NCBI RefSeq assembly: GCF_002080435.1 | Contig: NZ_CP020538.1 | Location: forward strand, 1,240,001 to 1,304,000 | DNA length: 64,000 nt | Source of the DNA: Sphingobium herbicidovorans | GTDB taxonomy: Bacteria; Pseudomonadota; Alphaproteobacteria; Sphingomonadales; Sphingomonadaceae | Reading direction: 5' to 3' | In this document: piece after piece, positions 8,107 through 16,291 of the stretch | Layout of the letters: every line of letters starts with the position of its first letter | Numbering within the stretch: the first letter of the stretch is position 1 | Notes under the pieces: generated by a model | Told to the model about the DNA's origin: nothing | The model's database searches: none | The model's input: only the letters and a program-made list of their open reading frames with translations | Program-made: the position numbers and the translations under genes

Positions 8107-9504
8107 ATGAGTGGCCCGCAGATCATCACCCTGGGCTGCCGCCTCAACATCGCGGAAAGCGAGGCCATCCGCGAGATGGCGAGCGATCAGGATGACCTGA
8201 TCGTCGTCAACAGCTGCGCCGTCACGGCAGAGGCGGTGCGGCAAACGCGCCAGGCGATCAGGCGGGCGCGCCGTGAGCGGCCCGATGCGCGAATCATGGT
8301 GACGGGCTGCGCGGCGCAGACCGAGCCGCAGACCTTCGCGGCGATGGCGGAAGTCGATGCGGTGATCGGCAACAGGGAGAAGATGGAGGCCCATCATTAT
8401 CCGTCGTCGCGGCGGGCGGCGGGAGAGTCCACGGCAGCGCGCGGTTTGGGGGATGAGACCCCAGCTTTCGCTGGGGTGACGGATGGCGCTACCGGGGTGA
8501 CGGAGGACGTTGCCGGGGCGGTGCATGGCCCTGTCGGGGTGGCAAACGGCCTTGAGGTGACGGACAAGGTCCAGGTCTCCGACATCATGGCCGTCCGCGA
8601 AACCGCGCCGCATATGGCGAGCGCCTTTGCCGAACATGCCCGCGCATTCCTGGAGGTGCAGAATGGGTGCGACCATCGCTGCACCTTCTGCATCATCCCC
8701 TATGGCCGGGGAAACAGCCGGTCCGTCCCGGCGGGAGCCGTGATCGAAAAGGCCCGCGAACTGATGGATGCGGGCTATCGGGAAATCGTGCTGACGGGCG
8801 TGGACGTCACCAGCTATGGCCCCGACCTGCCCGGCTCGCCTTCGCTCGGCCTGCTGGTCGAGCGCATATTGAAGGCCGTGCCGGACCTGCCCCGCCTGCG
8901 CCTTTCGTCCCTCGACAGCGTGGAGATAGACGAGCGGCTGTTCGACCTGCTGGCGCATGAGCCGCGCATGATGCCGCATTTGCACCTGTCGCTACAGGCT
9001 GGCGACGACATGATCCTCAAGCGCATGAAGCGCCGCCATGGCAGGGCCGACGCGATCCGCATCGTCGAAAGGCTGAAAGCCGCGCGCCCGGACATCAGTA
9101 TCGGTGCAGACATTATCGCCGGGTTCCCGACCGAGGATGAGGCGATGTTCGAAAACAGCCTGAAGCTGGTCGAGCAGTGCGACATCGTGCACGGCCATAT
9201 CTTCCCCTATTCGCCCCGTCAGGGCACGCCCGCCGCGCGCATGCCGCAGGTCGAACGCTCGCGCGTCAAGGCCCGCGCCGCCCGCCTGCGCGCAGCGTGC
9301 GAGGTGCAGCGGCAGACGTGGCTGCGGGGCCTGATCGGATCGGTTCAGTCGGTGCTGGTCGAGCGCAATGGCATGACCGGCCATGCCGAAAATTTCGCGC
9401 CGGTTCGCTTTGCCGCGCCGCAATCCCCATCCTCCATCACCCGTGCGCGCATCACGGCGCTTGAGAATGGCGTCCTGATCGCGCAAGAGGCGGTTGATGA
9501 CTGA
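8107..9504 (+). CDS. mtaB: tRNA t6A37 methylthiotransferase MtaB with a repeat-derived insertion
   Basis: Radical-SAM enzyme that adds a methylthio group to t6A37, giving ms2t6A. It has the N-terminal UPF0004 domain (TLGCRLN, VNSCAVT, VTGCAAQ), the radical-SAM cluster motif CDHRCTFC and a C-terminal TRAM-like part. Between these domains, roughly residues 96-150, is a low-complexity insertion with no counterpart in typical MtaB: it begins with the translated palindrome (DETPAFAGVT) and continues as seven-residue repeats (GVTDGAT, GVTEDVA, GAVHGPV, GVANGLE). The frame is kept throughout and the enzyme motifs are intact, so it is probably functional. The start is the ATG three bases past the dapF stop; a TTG at 8101 is an alternative. 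Confidence 0.92.
   Translation: MSGPQIITLGCRLNIAESEAIREMASDQDDLIVVNSCAVTAEAVRQTRQAIRRARRERPDARIMVTGCAAQTEPQTFAAMAEVDAVIGNREKMEAHHYPSSRRAAGESTAARGLGDETPAFAGVTDGATGVTEDVAGAVHGPVGVANGLEVTDKVQVSDIMAVRETAPHMASAFAEHARAFLEVQNGCDHRCTFCIIPYGRGNSRSVPAGAVIEKARELMDAGYREIVLTGVDVTSYGPDLPGSPSLGLLVERILKAVPDLPRLRLSSLDSVEIDERLFDLLAHEPRMMPHLHLSLQAGDDMILKRMKRRHGRADAIRIVERLKAARPDISIGADIIAGFPTEDEAMFENSLKLVEQCDIVHGHIFPYSPRQGTPAARMPQVERSRVKARAARLRAACEVQRQTWLRGLIGSVQSVLVERNGMTGHAENFAPVRFAAPQSPSSITRARITALENGVLIAQEAVDD
8449..8482 (+). repeat. palindromic repeat half-copy inside mtaB
   Basis: GGGATGAGACCCCAGCTTTC and the following CGCTGGGGTGACGG match the right half of the intergenic palindrome seen at 5531, 44481, 47391 and 59144. 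Here it is in frame within mtaB and encodes DETPAFAGVT. Confidence 0.85.
8473..8556 (+). repeat. 21-bp tandem repeats inside mtaB
   Basis: Four units starting at 8473, 8494, 8515 and 8536, each beginning GGGG(T/C)G and spaced exactly 21 bases, followed by a shorter fifth at about 8554. The first two share GGGGTGACGGA, the end of the palindromic element. The period is a multiple of three, so the reading frame is preserved and the protein gains heptads. Confidence 0.75.
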
Positions 9505-10435
9505 ACCCGGCAACAGCTGGCGCGACCGCCTGTTCGGCGGACTGAAGCGCACATCCGACAAGCTCGGCGAGAATTTGACCGGCCTTTTCACCAAGGCCGC
9601 GCTCGACGACCAGACATTGGACGAGATCGAGGAGGCGCTGATCGTCAGCGACCTTGGCCCGGCCATGGCCGCCCGCGTGCGCGACCGCCTGTCCGAAGGG
9701 CGCTATAATCGCGAGCTGACCGAGGAATATCTGCGCGAGATCATCGCGGAGGAGATCGAAAAGGTGCTGGCCCCGGTAGCCCGCCCGCTGGAGATCGAAG
9801 CGTTCCCGCGTCCGCAGGTCATACTGGTCATCGGCGTCAACGGTTCGGGCAAGACCACCACCATCGCCAAGCTCGCCAACCTGCTGCTCGAACAGGATTA
9901 TGGCGTGATGCTGGCGGCGGGCGACACGTTCCGCGCGGCGGCGATCGGGCAGCTGAAGGTCTGGGCCGAGCGGCTGGGCATTCCCATCGTCGCGGGCAAG
10001 GAAGGCGGCGACGCAGCCGGCATTGTTTTCGACGCGGTCAAACAGGCCACCGAGACAGGCATCGACGTGCTGATCGTCGATACGGCAGGGCGGCTTCAGA
10101 ACAAGACCGAATTGATGGACGAGCTGGCGAAGATCCGCCGCGTCCTTGGGCGGTTGAACCCGGCGGCCCCGCATGACGTTGTGCTGGTGCTGGATGCCAC
10201 CACGGGACAGAATGCGTTGAGCCAGATCGAGGTTTTCAAGGAAGTCGCGCAGGTGACGGGGCTGGTCATGACCAAGCTGGACGGCACGGCGCGCGGCGGC
10301 GTCCTGGTCGCGGCGGCGGAAAAATACCGCCTGCCCATCCATGCCATCGGCGTGGGCGAGAAGATCGAGGATCTGCGGCCCTTCGACCCCGGCGACATGG
10401 CGCGGGCGATTGCGGGGACGGCCTATGCGCGCTGA
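9497..10435 (+). CDS. ftsY: signal recognition particle receptor FtsY
   Basis: SRP receptor GTPase that docks Ffh-ribosome complexes at the membrane. The 312-residue protein has the short N domain without the long acidic A domain of E. coli, the P-loop GVNGSGKTTTIAKLA, AGDTFRAAAIGQL, VDTAGRLQNK and TKLDGTARGG. The ATG overlaps the last codons of mtaB, indicating coupled translation. The length is usual for alphaproteobacteria. Confidence 0.96.
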   Translation: MTEPGNSWRDRLFGGLKRTSDKLGENLTGLFTKAALDDQTLDEIEEALIVSDLGPAMAARVRDRLSEGRYNRELTEEYLREIIAEEIEKVLAPVARPLEIEAFPRPQVILVIGVNGSGKTTTIAKLANLLLEQDYGVMLAAGDTFRAAAIGQLKVWAERLGIPIVAGKEGGDAAGIVFDAVKQATETGIDVLIVDTAGRLQNKTELMDELAKIRRVLGRLNPAAPHDVVLVLDATTGQNALSQIEVFKEVAQVTGLVMTKLDGTARGGVLVAAAEKYRLPIHAIGVGEKIEDLRPFDPGDMARAIAGTAYAR

Positions 10436-10506
10436 TTTGTCTCCGGTGGGTGCGGGTCCATATGGGCCCTCAGCCTCAATTGCGGTTTTGACGGGAGTTT
10501 CAATTC

Positions 10507-11154
10507 ATGGCTGACGCCAAAGCACAGCATGGCGGCAACCTTAGCCTGGCGCTCGATTTCGGGCCGCTGCTGGTCTTTTTCCTGACCTACAAGGGCGTCG
10601 GCTGGGTCTGGGGCGGGGGCAACCCGATCACCGCCATGTCGATCGGCACCGCCGCCTTCATGGCCGCGATCATCATCGCCGTCATCATTTCCAAGGTGAA
10701 GCTGGGCCGCGTGTCGCCGATGCTGTGGCTTTCGGCGATGCTGATCCTGTTTTTCGGCGGCCTCACCATCTATTTCCACGATCAGCGGTTCATTCAGATC
10801 AAGCCGACGATCATCTACAGCTTCTTCGCGCTGATGCTGTTTGGCGGGCTGATGCGTGGCAAGGCTCTGCTCAAATATCTGTTGCAGGCCGCCTATGACG
10901 GGCTGAGCGATGAAGGCTGGCGCAAGCTGTCGCGCAACTGGGCCATATTCTTCGTCGGCATGGCCATCGCTAATGAGGCCATGCGCCGGTCGATGAGCTT
11001 CGACGCGTGGCTGGCGATCAAGGTGTGGGGCGTGACGATCGTGTCGGTCGTCTTTGCCGCGGCGAACATTCCCATGCTGATGCGGCACGGGCTTGCGCTT
11101 GGTAACAAGCTCGACAGCGAGGAAATCGGCGAAACGACCCCGCCGCAAGGCTAG
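10507..11154 (+). CDS. yciB: inner-membrane septation protein A (YciB/IspZ)
   Basis: A 215-residue polytopic membrane protein with about five hydrophobic segments. The opening ALDFGPLLVFFLTYKG, the phrase MLWLSAMLILFFGGLTIYFH and the motif GWRKLSRNWAIFFVGMAIAN are typical of YciB, a cell-envelope and division-associated protein. A GGGAG site lies nine bases before the ATG. It follows ftsY by 71 bases and is likely the last gene of the dapF-mtaB-ftsY run. It converges with the PuuD-like gene. Confidence 0.93.
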   Translation: MADAKAQHGGNLSLALDFGPLLVFFLTYKGVGWVWGGGNPITAMSIGTAAFMAAIIIAVIISKVKLGRVSPMLWLSAMLILFFGGLTIYFHDQRFIQIKPTIIYSFFALMLFGGLMRGKALLKYLLQAAYDGLSDEGWRKLSRNWAIFFVGMAIANEAMRRSMSFDAWLAIKVWGVTIVSVVFAAANIPMLMRHGLALGNKLDSEEIGETTPPQG

Positions 11155-11204
11155 AAGGCGGCAGGCGAAGCCAGGACGCGCCCGGCCCCGCCCGCATGCG
11201 AAGC

Positions 11205-11768
11205 TCAGCCGCCGTTGAAGTTGATCATGCAATACAGCATCGGCAGCGAGAGCAGCGTGTTGGTGCGCGAAAAGATCATCGCGGTGGTCGCGGCCTTTGC
11301 CTTTGCCGCGTCTTCGGCGGGCACGATCCCCAGCGCCTTCTTCTGATTCGGCCAGATGATGAACCATACGTTGAAGGCCATGATCAGGGCGAGCCACATG
11401 CCGATGCCGATCAGCACGAAGCCGGGCGTCAAGGTCAGCGATTCGACCAGATAGGCGCTACGCCAGGCGATGATGATGCCGGTCAGCACCGTCAACGCCG
11501 CACCCCAGCGGAAAAAGAAAAGCGCGGACGGCGCGATGAATTTGGAAACGCCCGGCTTCAGGTCCGCCGGCACTTTGGGCATCGTCGGGATCTGGACGAA
11601 GTTGAAATAATAAAGCAGCCCGATCCAGACGACACCGAAGAACAGATGGAGCCAGCGAAGGATCGCCTGTTCCGGGATGGTGTTGGCGGGAACCGCGAAA
11701 ATCACCGCCAGTGACAGCACCAGCCCCGCGGCCAGCACAAGATGCAGATTACCGAAGAATTTTGCCAT
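11205..11768 (-). CDS. PuuD-like urate hydroxylase N-domain membrane protein
   Basis: About 187 residues with five or six membrane segments and histidines in membrane-facing positions (WLHLFFGVVWIGLLYYFNF). It resembles the N-terminal membrane domain of PuuD-type urate hydroxylases, but it lacks the C-terminal cytochrome c domain of full-length PuuD. No other purine-degradation gene is nearby, so true urate oxidase activity is doubtful. I start at MAKFFGNLHLV; an upstream start would add MGVGS. It is divergent from sodB. Confidence 0.7.
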   Translation of the reverse strand: MAKFFGNLHLVLAAGLVLSLAVIFAVPANTIPEQAILRWLHLFFGVVWIGLLYYFNFVQIPTMPKVPADLKPGVSKFIAPSALFFFRWGAALTVLTGIIIAWRSAYLVESLTLTPGFVLIGIGMWLALIMAFNVWFIIWPNQKKALGIVPAEDAAKAKAATTAMIFSRTNTLLSLPMLYCMINFNGG

Positions 11769-11977
11769 TGATCCTACCCCCATGTCCGGCCGCCGCTTGC
11801 GGGCTGCCTGACCGGTGATGCTAGGTCATCATTTCGCACCTGTCACATGGATATTTCCGTGCGTTTAAAAGAAAATATCGTGTTTTCTGCGGTGCAATAA
11901 GACTGCTAGGGGCAGGGAGCCATCCGGCCGCGTCCTCGTTATGCGGCCATCCATCCAAGAACCCGAGGAGTTCCGAC

Positions 11978-12589
11978 ATGGCCTTTGTTCTGCCTGACCT
12001 TCCCTATGCCAAGGACGCCTTTGGCGACATTCTTTCCGCCGAAACCTTCGATTATCATCATGGCAAGCACCACAATGCCTATGTGACGAAGGCCAACGAA
12101 CTGGTCGCCGCCGATCCTGCATTGCAGGGCAAGTCGCTGGTCGAACTGATCAAGACCAGCAAGGGCGGGCTGTTCAACCAGGTCGGCCAGATCTGGAACC
12201 ACACATTCTACTGGCTGTCGCTCTCCCCCGAAAAGAAGCAGCCGACCGGCACGCTGCTCAACCTCATCAACGAAGGCTTCGGCTCGGTCGATGGGCTGAT
12301 CGAAAAGCTCAAGGCCGAGGCCGTGGGCCACTTCGCCAGCGGCTGGGCCGCGCTGATCCTGAAGGACGGCAAGCTGGAAGTGACCAGCTATCATGACGCC
12401 GACACCCCCGTCGCGCACGGCCACACGCCGCTGATGATCCTGGATGTGTGGGAACATGCCTATTATATCGATTATCGCAACCTGCGCCCCAGCTATGCCG
12501 ATCGCGTGCTCAAGGAAGCGATCGACTGGGATTTCGTCGCGCAGAACCTGGATGGCGAAGGCGTGAGCCGCGCCGACCAGCCGGGCTGA
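11978..12589 (+). CDS. sodB: superoxide dismutase (Fe/Mn type)
   Basis: A 203-residue cytoplasmic superoxide dismutase. Metal ligands are in HHGKHHNAYV (first His), QIWNHTFYW (second His) and the DVWEHAYYIDY box (Asp and His). The GGLFNQVGQIWNHTF context and the short length favour the iron form. A GAGGAG site precedes the ATG by about 8 bases. A 12-bp GC-rich hairpin follows the gene. Confidence 0.96.
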   Translation: MAFVLPDLPYAKDAFGDILSAETFDYHHGKHHNAYVTKANELVAADPALQGKSLVELIKTSKGGLFNQVGQIWNHTFYWLSLSPEKKQPTGTLLNLINEGFGSVDGLIEKLKAEAVGHFASGWAALILKDGKLEVTSYHDADTPVAHGHTPLMILDVWEHAYYIDYRNLRPSYADRVLKEAIDWDFVAQNLDGEGVSRADQPG

Positions 12590-12598
12590 ACCCGTGCC

Positions 12599-12631
12599 GC
12601 CGCCCGCCGCCGCAAATGCGCGGCGGGCGGC
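12599..12631 (+). terminator. GC-rich hairpin after sodB
   Basis: Arms GCCGCCCGCCGC (12599-12610) and GCGGCGGGCGGC (12620-12631) form a 12-bp perfect stem ten bases after the sodB stop. There is no T-tract, so termination would rely on the stem; it could also be an mRNA 3'-end stabiliser. Confidence 0.55.
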
Positions 12632-12713
12632 ATCGCAGGAAAAATTCTGCTGCCTTCCCAATGGTTTCTTAACCCGTTTGACGGATAAGACTTCCTAAAA
12701 CGGGAAGGGTCGC

Positions 12714-13148
12714 ATGAATATTGAGCTGTTGCAGAGCCAGCATGACGCCCTTCGCCTGTTGGCGGAGAGGGTGCTCCTTGCAATTGCCGATGAGGGCAGC
12801 CCCCGTCCGCTGGGCGCATTGCGCTGGCAGTTTGCGCGCGAACTGATGGCGCACCTCGCCCTGGAAGATCACATCTTCTACCCCTCCATGAAGCGGCGGG
12901 CCGATGATTCACTGCGCGAAACAGTCGCTCAGTTGCAGGTCGAGGTGGCGCCGCTGGCCCAGTCTTTTTCCCAATATATGGCGCAGTGGAACGACGACCG
13001 AATCGCGCGCGACTGGCGCAGTTTCTGTCAGGAGACCCGCGACATGATCGAAGCGATCATGCGCCGCATAGACAAGGAAAACCGGCTGCTTAAGGCCCTG
13101 ACGATCGAAACGGGATCCAAAGCGCCCCAGATCAGACGGGCGGGCTGA
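12714..13148 (+). CDS. hemerythrin HHE domain protein
   Basis: A 144-residue helical protein. SQHDALRLL (first His), ELMAHLALEDHIFYPSM (His, Glu and His) fit the HHE cation-binding pattern of a di-iron hemerythrin-like four-helix bundle; later ligands are less clear. It lies 125 bases downstream of sodB on the same strand, so an oxygen or nitrosative stress role is a reasonable guess. Its 3' end overlaps the convergent ferredoxin gene by 17 bases. Confidence 0.75.
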   Translation: MNIELLQSQHDALRLLAERVLLAIADEGSPRPLGALRWQFARELMAHLALEDHIFYPSMKRRADDSLRETVAQLQVEVAPLAQSFSQYMAQWNDDRIARDWRSFCQETRDMIEAIMRRIDKENRLLKALTIETGSKAPQIRRAG

Positions 13149-13461
13149 CGCCGCTGTCCGGCGGCGTGAGGCCCAGCATCGCGGACAGTTCGTCCAGATC
13201 AGCGTGCCGTTTTACCAGCAACCAATCCCGCGACTGCGCGCCGTTGACGACTGTAACCGCCCCTTTGGGACAAACGCCCAGGCAGTTGACCTCGATGATG
13301 CCCGCGGCAGCCTTGCGCCCCTTTTTCAGCGAAAGATGCTTGCGCAGCGCCTTGGCCAGTCGCTCGTCGCCATCGGGACCAAAGCCGCCGTCGAGCTTTT
13401 TGGAACATTTGCGGCAGACCAGCACGGCATTTTGCCAGTTGGAGCGGACATGGTCCTTCAA
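13132..13461 (-). CDS. thioredoxin-like [2Fe-2S] ferredoxin domain protein
   Basis: A 109-residue protein with cysteines in VCRKCSKK and NCLGVCPKGAV, the four-cysteine pattern of thioredoxin-fold [2Fe-2S] ferredoxins like NuoE C-domains and (2Fe-2S) Shethna-type proteins. Partner unknown. The start ATG overlaps the TGA of the J-domain gene (ATGA), so the two are translated together. The 3' end overlaps the hemerythrin-like gene on the opposite strand. Confidence 0.8.
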   Translation of the reverse strand: MKDHVRSNWQNAVLVCRKCSKKLDGGFGPDGDERLAKALRKHLSLKKGRKAAAGIIEVNCLGVCPKGAVTVVNGAQSRDWLLVKRHADLDELSAMLGLTPPDSGVSPPV

Positions 13462-14006
13462 TCGGCTGCCTCACGCGGCTTCCAGCTGCGCCGCTCCTCC
13501 GCCGAACGCAGCACTTCGTAAGCGGCCTGGATCGTGTGGAAGCGCACTGCGGCATCGGTATCGCCCGGCTTGACGTCGGGGTGATTTTCCTTCGCCAGAC
13601 GGCGCCAGCTTTTCTTCACCGCCTCAAAATCGGCGTCGTCCTCAAGCTCCAGCGCCTTGAGCGCGTGCAGTTCGTCGCGCGAGCGGCTGCCGTCGCCCGG
13701 CCCGCCCCATCCATGATAGGCGCTGCTTTGAAACCCGTTCGCATCACGGCGTTCATCCCGCTCGCGCTGTTCCCGCTCTTCCTTGTCCAGGCCCTGAAAA
13801 TAGTCCCAGTTGCGGTTATATTCAGCCGCATGATCGGTGCAGAAATACCAGCGCTCGGGGCTGTTGGGCGATTTGGGCGCAGGGCAGCCGCCGGGTTGGT
13901 CGCAACCGTGCCGATCGCACAGGCGCACCTGCTGCGCCTCACGCGATGCGCCATAGCTGCGCCAGCGGGGAAATCCCCAGTCATTTGATCGGCTGCTTCT
14001 TGCCAT
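13458..14006 (-). CDS. J-domain protein with N-terminal Cys-rich segment
   Basis: A 182-residue protein whose C-terminal 70 residues are a J domain (ALKALELEDDADFEAVKKSW, HPDVK motif, HTIQAAYEVL), which would stimulate DnaK ATPase. The N-terminal half has a cysteine/histidine cluster (RLCDRHGCDQPGGCPAP, then YFCTDHAAEYN) that could bind zinc. A J domain at the C-terminus distinguishes it from DnaJ. Coupling to a [2Fe-2S] protein gene suggests a link to iron-sulfur or redox protein handling, which is inference only. Confidence 0.85.
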   Translation of the reverse strand: MARSSRSNDWGFPRWRSYGASREAQQVRLCDRHGCDQPGGCPAPKSPNSPERWYFCTDHAAEYNRNWDYFQGLDKEEREQRERDERRDANGFQSSAYHGWGGPGDGSRSRDELHALKALELEDDADFEAVKKSWRRLAKENHPDVKPGDTDAAVRFHTIQAAYEVLRSAEERRSWKPREAAD

Positions 14007-14158
14007 AATTCCAAACTAAGTAGGCCGTTGGCGGAAAGCCACCCCCGGCGAATGGTAAATTTCGGTCGCGTGCAGGCATTTCGCATCATGGCCCCAGATC
14101 CCGGCATTAGCTTTGCAACCGAGCGGGTCGCCGGGATGGCGATGCGACTCCCTATAAT

Positions 14159-14542
14159 GCCAGAGGGCCTGTAAGCCGGGTTCTGTCCTCCCCTTAACAG
14201 GGAGTGGCGACCATTCCTCTAGGGGACGGATTGCTCCGCCCCTCAAGCAACCAACCCGGACGGTCTCAGCCGAAATCAGCCTAGCAGTCGAGCTGCGCGC
14301 CGCCCCTATTCGGTCTTGCTCCCGGTGGGGTTTACCGTGCCGCCTTCCGTTGCCGGAGACGCGGTGCGCTCTTACCGCACCCTTTCAATTTCGCTGGGCC
14401 GAAGCCTTAGCGACCTGCTTTCTGTTGCACTGTCCCTTGGATCACTCCAGCCGGCCGTTAGCCGGCACCGTCATTTCGTGGAGCCCGGACTTTCCTCGCC
14501 GTGGAAGTTACCCGCCACGCCGCGGCCGCCCGACCCTCTGGC
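14159..14542 (-). ncRNA. rnpB: RNase P RNA (bacterial type A)
   Basis: Read on the minus strand, the ends GCCAGAGGG (14534-14542) and CCCTCTGGC (14159-14167) pair perfectly as helix P1. Conserved core blocks are visible: GAGGAAAGTCCGGGCTCC near the 5' side, GGGTGCGGTAAGAGCGCACC in the middle, and ACAGAACCCGGCTTACAG near the 3' end. Length about 384 nucleotides. This is the catalytic RNA that matures tRNA 5' ends. It begins 30 bases after the amidase stop on the same strand, so its promoter would lie in the amidase coding region unless it is co-transcribed. Confidence 0.95.
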
Positions 14543-14571
14543 AGCCACGCGCTATACACAGGGTTGCCGCC

Positions 14572-15270
14572 TTAGTCATCCCCCCTCGGCTTGGGCAGCA
14601 GCAGGCCGAGCAGGATAGCGCGGCATTCCCCGTCGATGATCCCGTCGATCAGTTCGGGGCGAAACCTTCGCTGGAACGCGACGACCGCCGCCTCCGGCTC
14701 CGTAATGTCATAGCCGAAACGCTCCAGCGCCAGCATGAAGCCCCCGTCGCTCCAATGCGGGTCCATGAGATTCCTGGTCGGGCGCGGCAGGGCAAGCCGT
14801 AACCTGGCCAGCTGCCCCCAGGGGAAAAGCTCGCCCGGATCCTGCTTGCGCGCTGGCGCCACGTCGCTGTGGCCCACGATATTGCCGCGCGTGATGCCGT
14901 GGCGCTGAACGATGGCGTGCATCAGCGGGATCAGCGATCCGATCTGCGCGTCCGGGAAGGGCCGATAGCCCCATTCATGGCCTGGGTTGACGATCTCTAT
15001 CCCGATGCTCGCCGAATTGACGTCGTCGATGCCGCGCCAGTGCGACCGGCCCGCATGCCAGGCCCGTTTGCCTTCATCGACCATGCGGACGATCTCGCCC
15101 GTCTCGGTCACGACATAATGGGCAGACACTTTGGATTGGCCGCTGGCCAGCCAGTTTATCGCGCTCGGCGCGTCCGGCATGCCGGTATAGTGCAGCACCA
15201 GCATGGATATGGGCAGCTTGCGATCGTCGAAATTGGGCGACGGCGTGTCGATCATCGGCATATCGGTCAT
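14572..15270 (-). CDS. N-acetylmuramoyl-L-alanine amidase (AmpD/AmiD-like)
   Basis: Zinc amidase that cleaves the MurNAc-L-Ala bond. The Amidase_2 fold shows LVLHYTGM (first His ligand), EIVNPGHEWGY, and VGHSDVAPARKQDPG (His and Asp ligands). The C-terminal 60 residues (FGYDITEPEAAVVAFQRRFR) form a peptidoglycan-binding helix bundle. There is no signal peptide, which suggests a cytoplasmic AmpD-like recycling role, although the PG-binding domain is more common in AmiD-type. Start placement is uncertain: GTG at 15291 or ATG at 15270 or 15261; none has a strong ribosome site. Confidence 0.88.
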   Translation of the reverse strand: MTDMPMIDTPSPNFDDRKLPISMLVLHYTGMPDAPSAINWLASGQSKVSAHYVVTETGEIVRMVDEGKRAWHAGRSHWRGIDDVNSASIGIEIVNPGHEWGYRPFPDAQIGSLIPLMHAIVQRHGITRGNIVGHSDVAPARKQDPGELFPWGQLARLRLALPRPTRNLMDPHWSDGGFMLALERFGYDITEPEAAVVAFQRRFRPELIDGIIDGECRAILLGLLLPKPRGDD

Positions 15271-15418
15271 CGGAAAGGCAATCACCACCACATGTATTCG
15301 TCACGCCACGGCAGGGCGCGCAGCCGCAGGGCGGACAATGGCCGAGAGCGCCCGGCCGATCAAGCGCGCGCGTTTCATGTGGGCAATGCGATGAACGGAT
15401 GCGCCGCGATGTGCGGCG

Positions 15419-16291
15419 TCAGACTGCGCGACGAAGAGGCGCGACCGCGACCCGGCTACCCTGGGGGCGACGCGCATAGGCGCCGCGAAATTCCGGATGG
15501 GGTATGAAATCTTCACTATGGCCGATCACGGTCTCGCCCGCCCCCAGCAGCAGCACCGATCGTTCGCTGCTGTGGCGGGTGAGCAGGCGGAACACCTGCT
15601 GCCGCCGTTCCTGCGTGAAATACAGCAGCACATTGCGGCAGAGCAGCAAGTCATATTCGCCCGACGGCGCCTTGGCGTCGAACAGGTTGTCCGTGCGAAA
15701 ATCGATCATCCGGCGCAATTCGGGACTGGCGCGCCAATTATCGCCCACCGGTTCGAACCATTTGATCAGGTCGCTCACGGCCAGACCGCGCTGAACGTCC
15801 ATTTGCGAGAAGATGCCGTTGCGCGCCTGCTCTATGGCGGCGCCGGAAATATCCGTCGCCAGTATCTCGATGCGCCAGCCCCGCCAGCGCGCCATGTCGT
15901 TGCGCAGTTGAAGGGCGAGCGAAAAGGCTTCCTGCCCGGTCGAACAACCCGCGCTCCAGATCCGCAAGACCCGGTCCCCCCGATCCGTATGAAAAGCAGG
16001 CAGGATGCTGCGAGAGATCATGTCGAAGATCTGGAGATCGCGGAAAAAGCTGCTTTCATTGTTGAGCAGCGCATTGACCACTTCATCCTCAAGCGCCGGA
16101 TCGCGATTGCCCAGCAGCCCGGCGGCCAGTTCGTCCATGTCAGCCATACCGCGACTGCGCATGACGGGCTTCAGCGCGGTTTCCATGCGCCAGGCGCGGC
16201 TTTCCGACAGAATTTGCCCCGTGCGCGCCTCCAGCAGCGCGGAAAAGATGCGAGCGGCGCCGCGCAAGGATGAATCGGTCGAAAGGGTCAA
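15419..16291 (-). CDS. cheR: chemotaxis protein-glutamate methyltransferase CheR
   Basis: SAM-dependent methylase that adapts chemoreceptors. A 290-residue protein with the N-terminal helical CheR_N domain, the SAM motif SAGCSTGQEAFSLAL, ILATDISGAAIEQAR and LLLCRNVLLYF. No C-terminal pentapeptide-binding or TPR extension is seen. It is the last gene of the minus-strand cheA-cheW-cheY-cheB-cheR set; its ATG overlaps the cheB stop by four bases. Confidence 0.95.
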   Translation of the reverse strand: MTLSTDSSLRGAARIFSALLEARTGQILSESRAWRMETALKPVMRSRGMADMDELAAGLLGNRDPALEDEVVNALLNNESSFFRDLQIFDMISRSILPAFHTDRGDRVLRIWSAGCSTGQEAFSLALQLRNDMARWRGWRIEILATDISGAAIEQARNGIFSQMDVQRGLAVSDLIKWFEPVGDNWRASPELRRMIDFRTDNLFDAKAPSGEYDLLLCRNVLLYFTQERRQQVFRLLTRHSSERSVLLLGAGETVIGHSEDFIPHPEFRGAYARRPQGSRVAVAPLRRAV

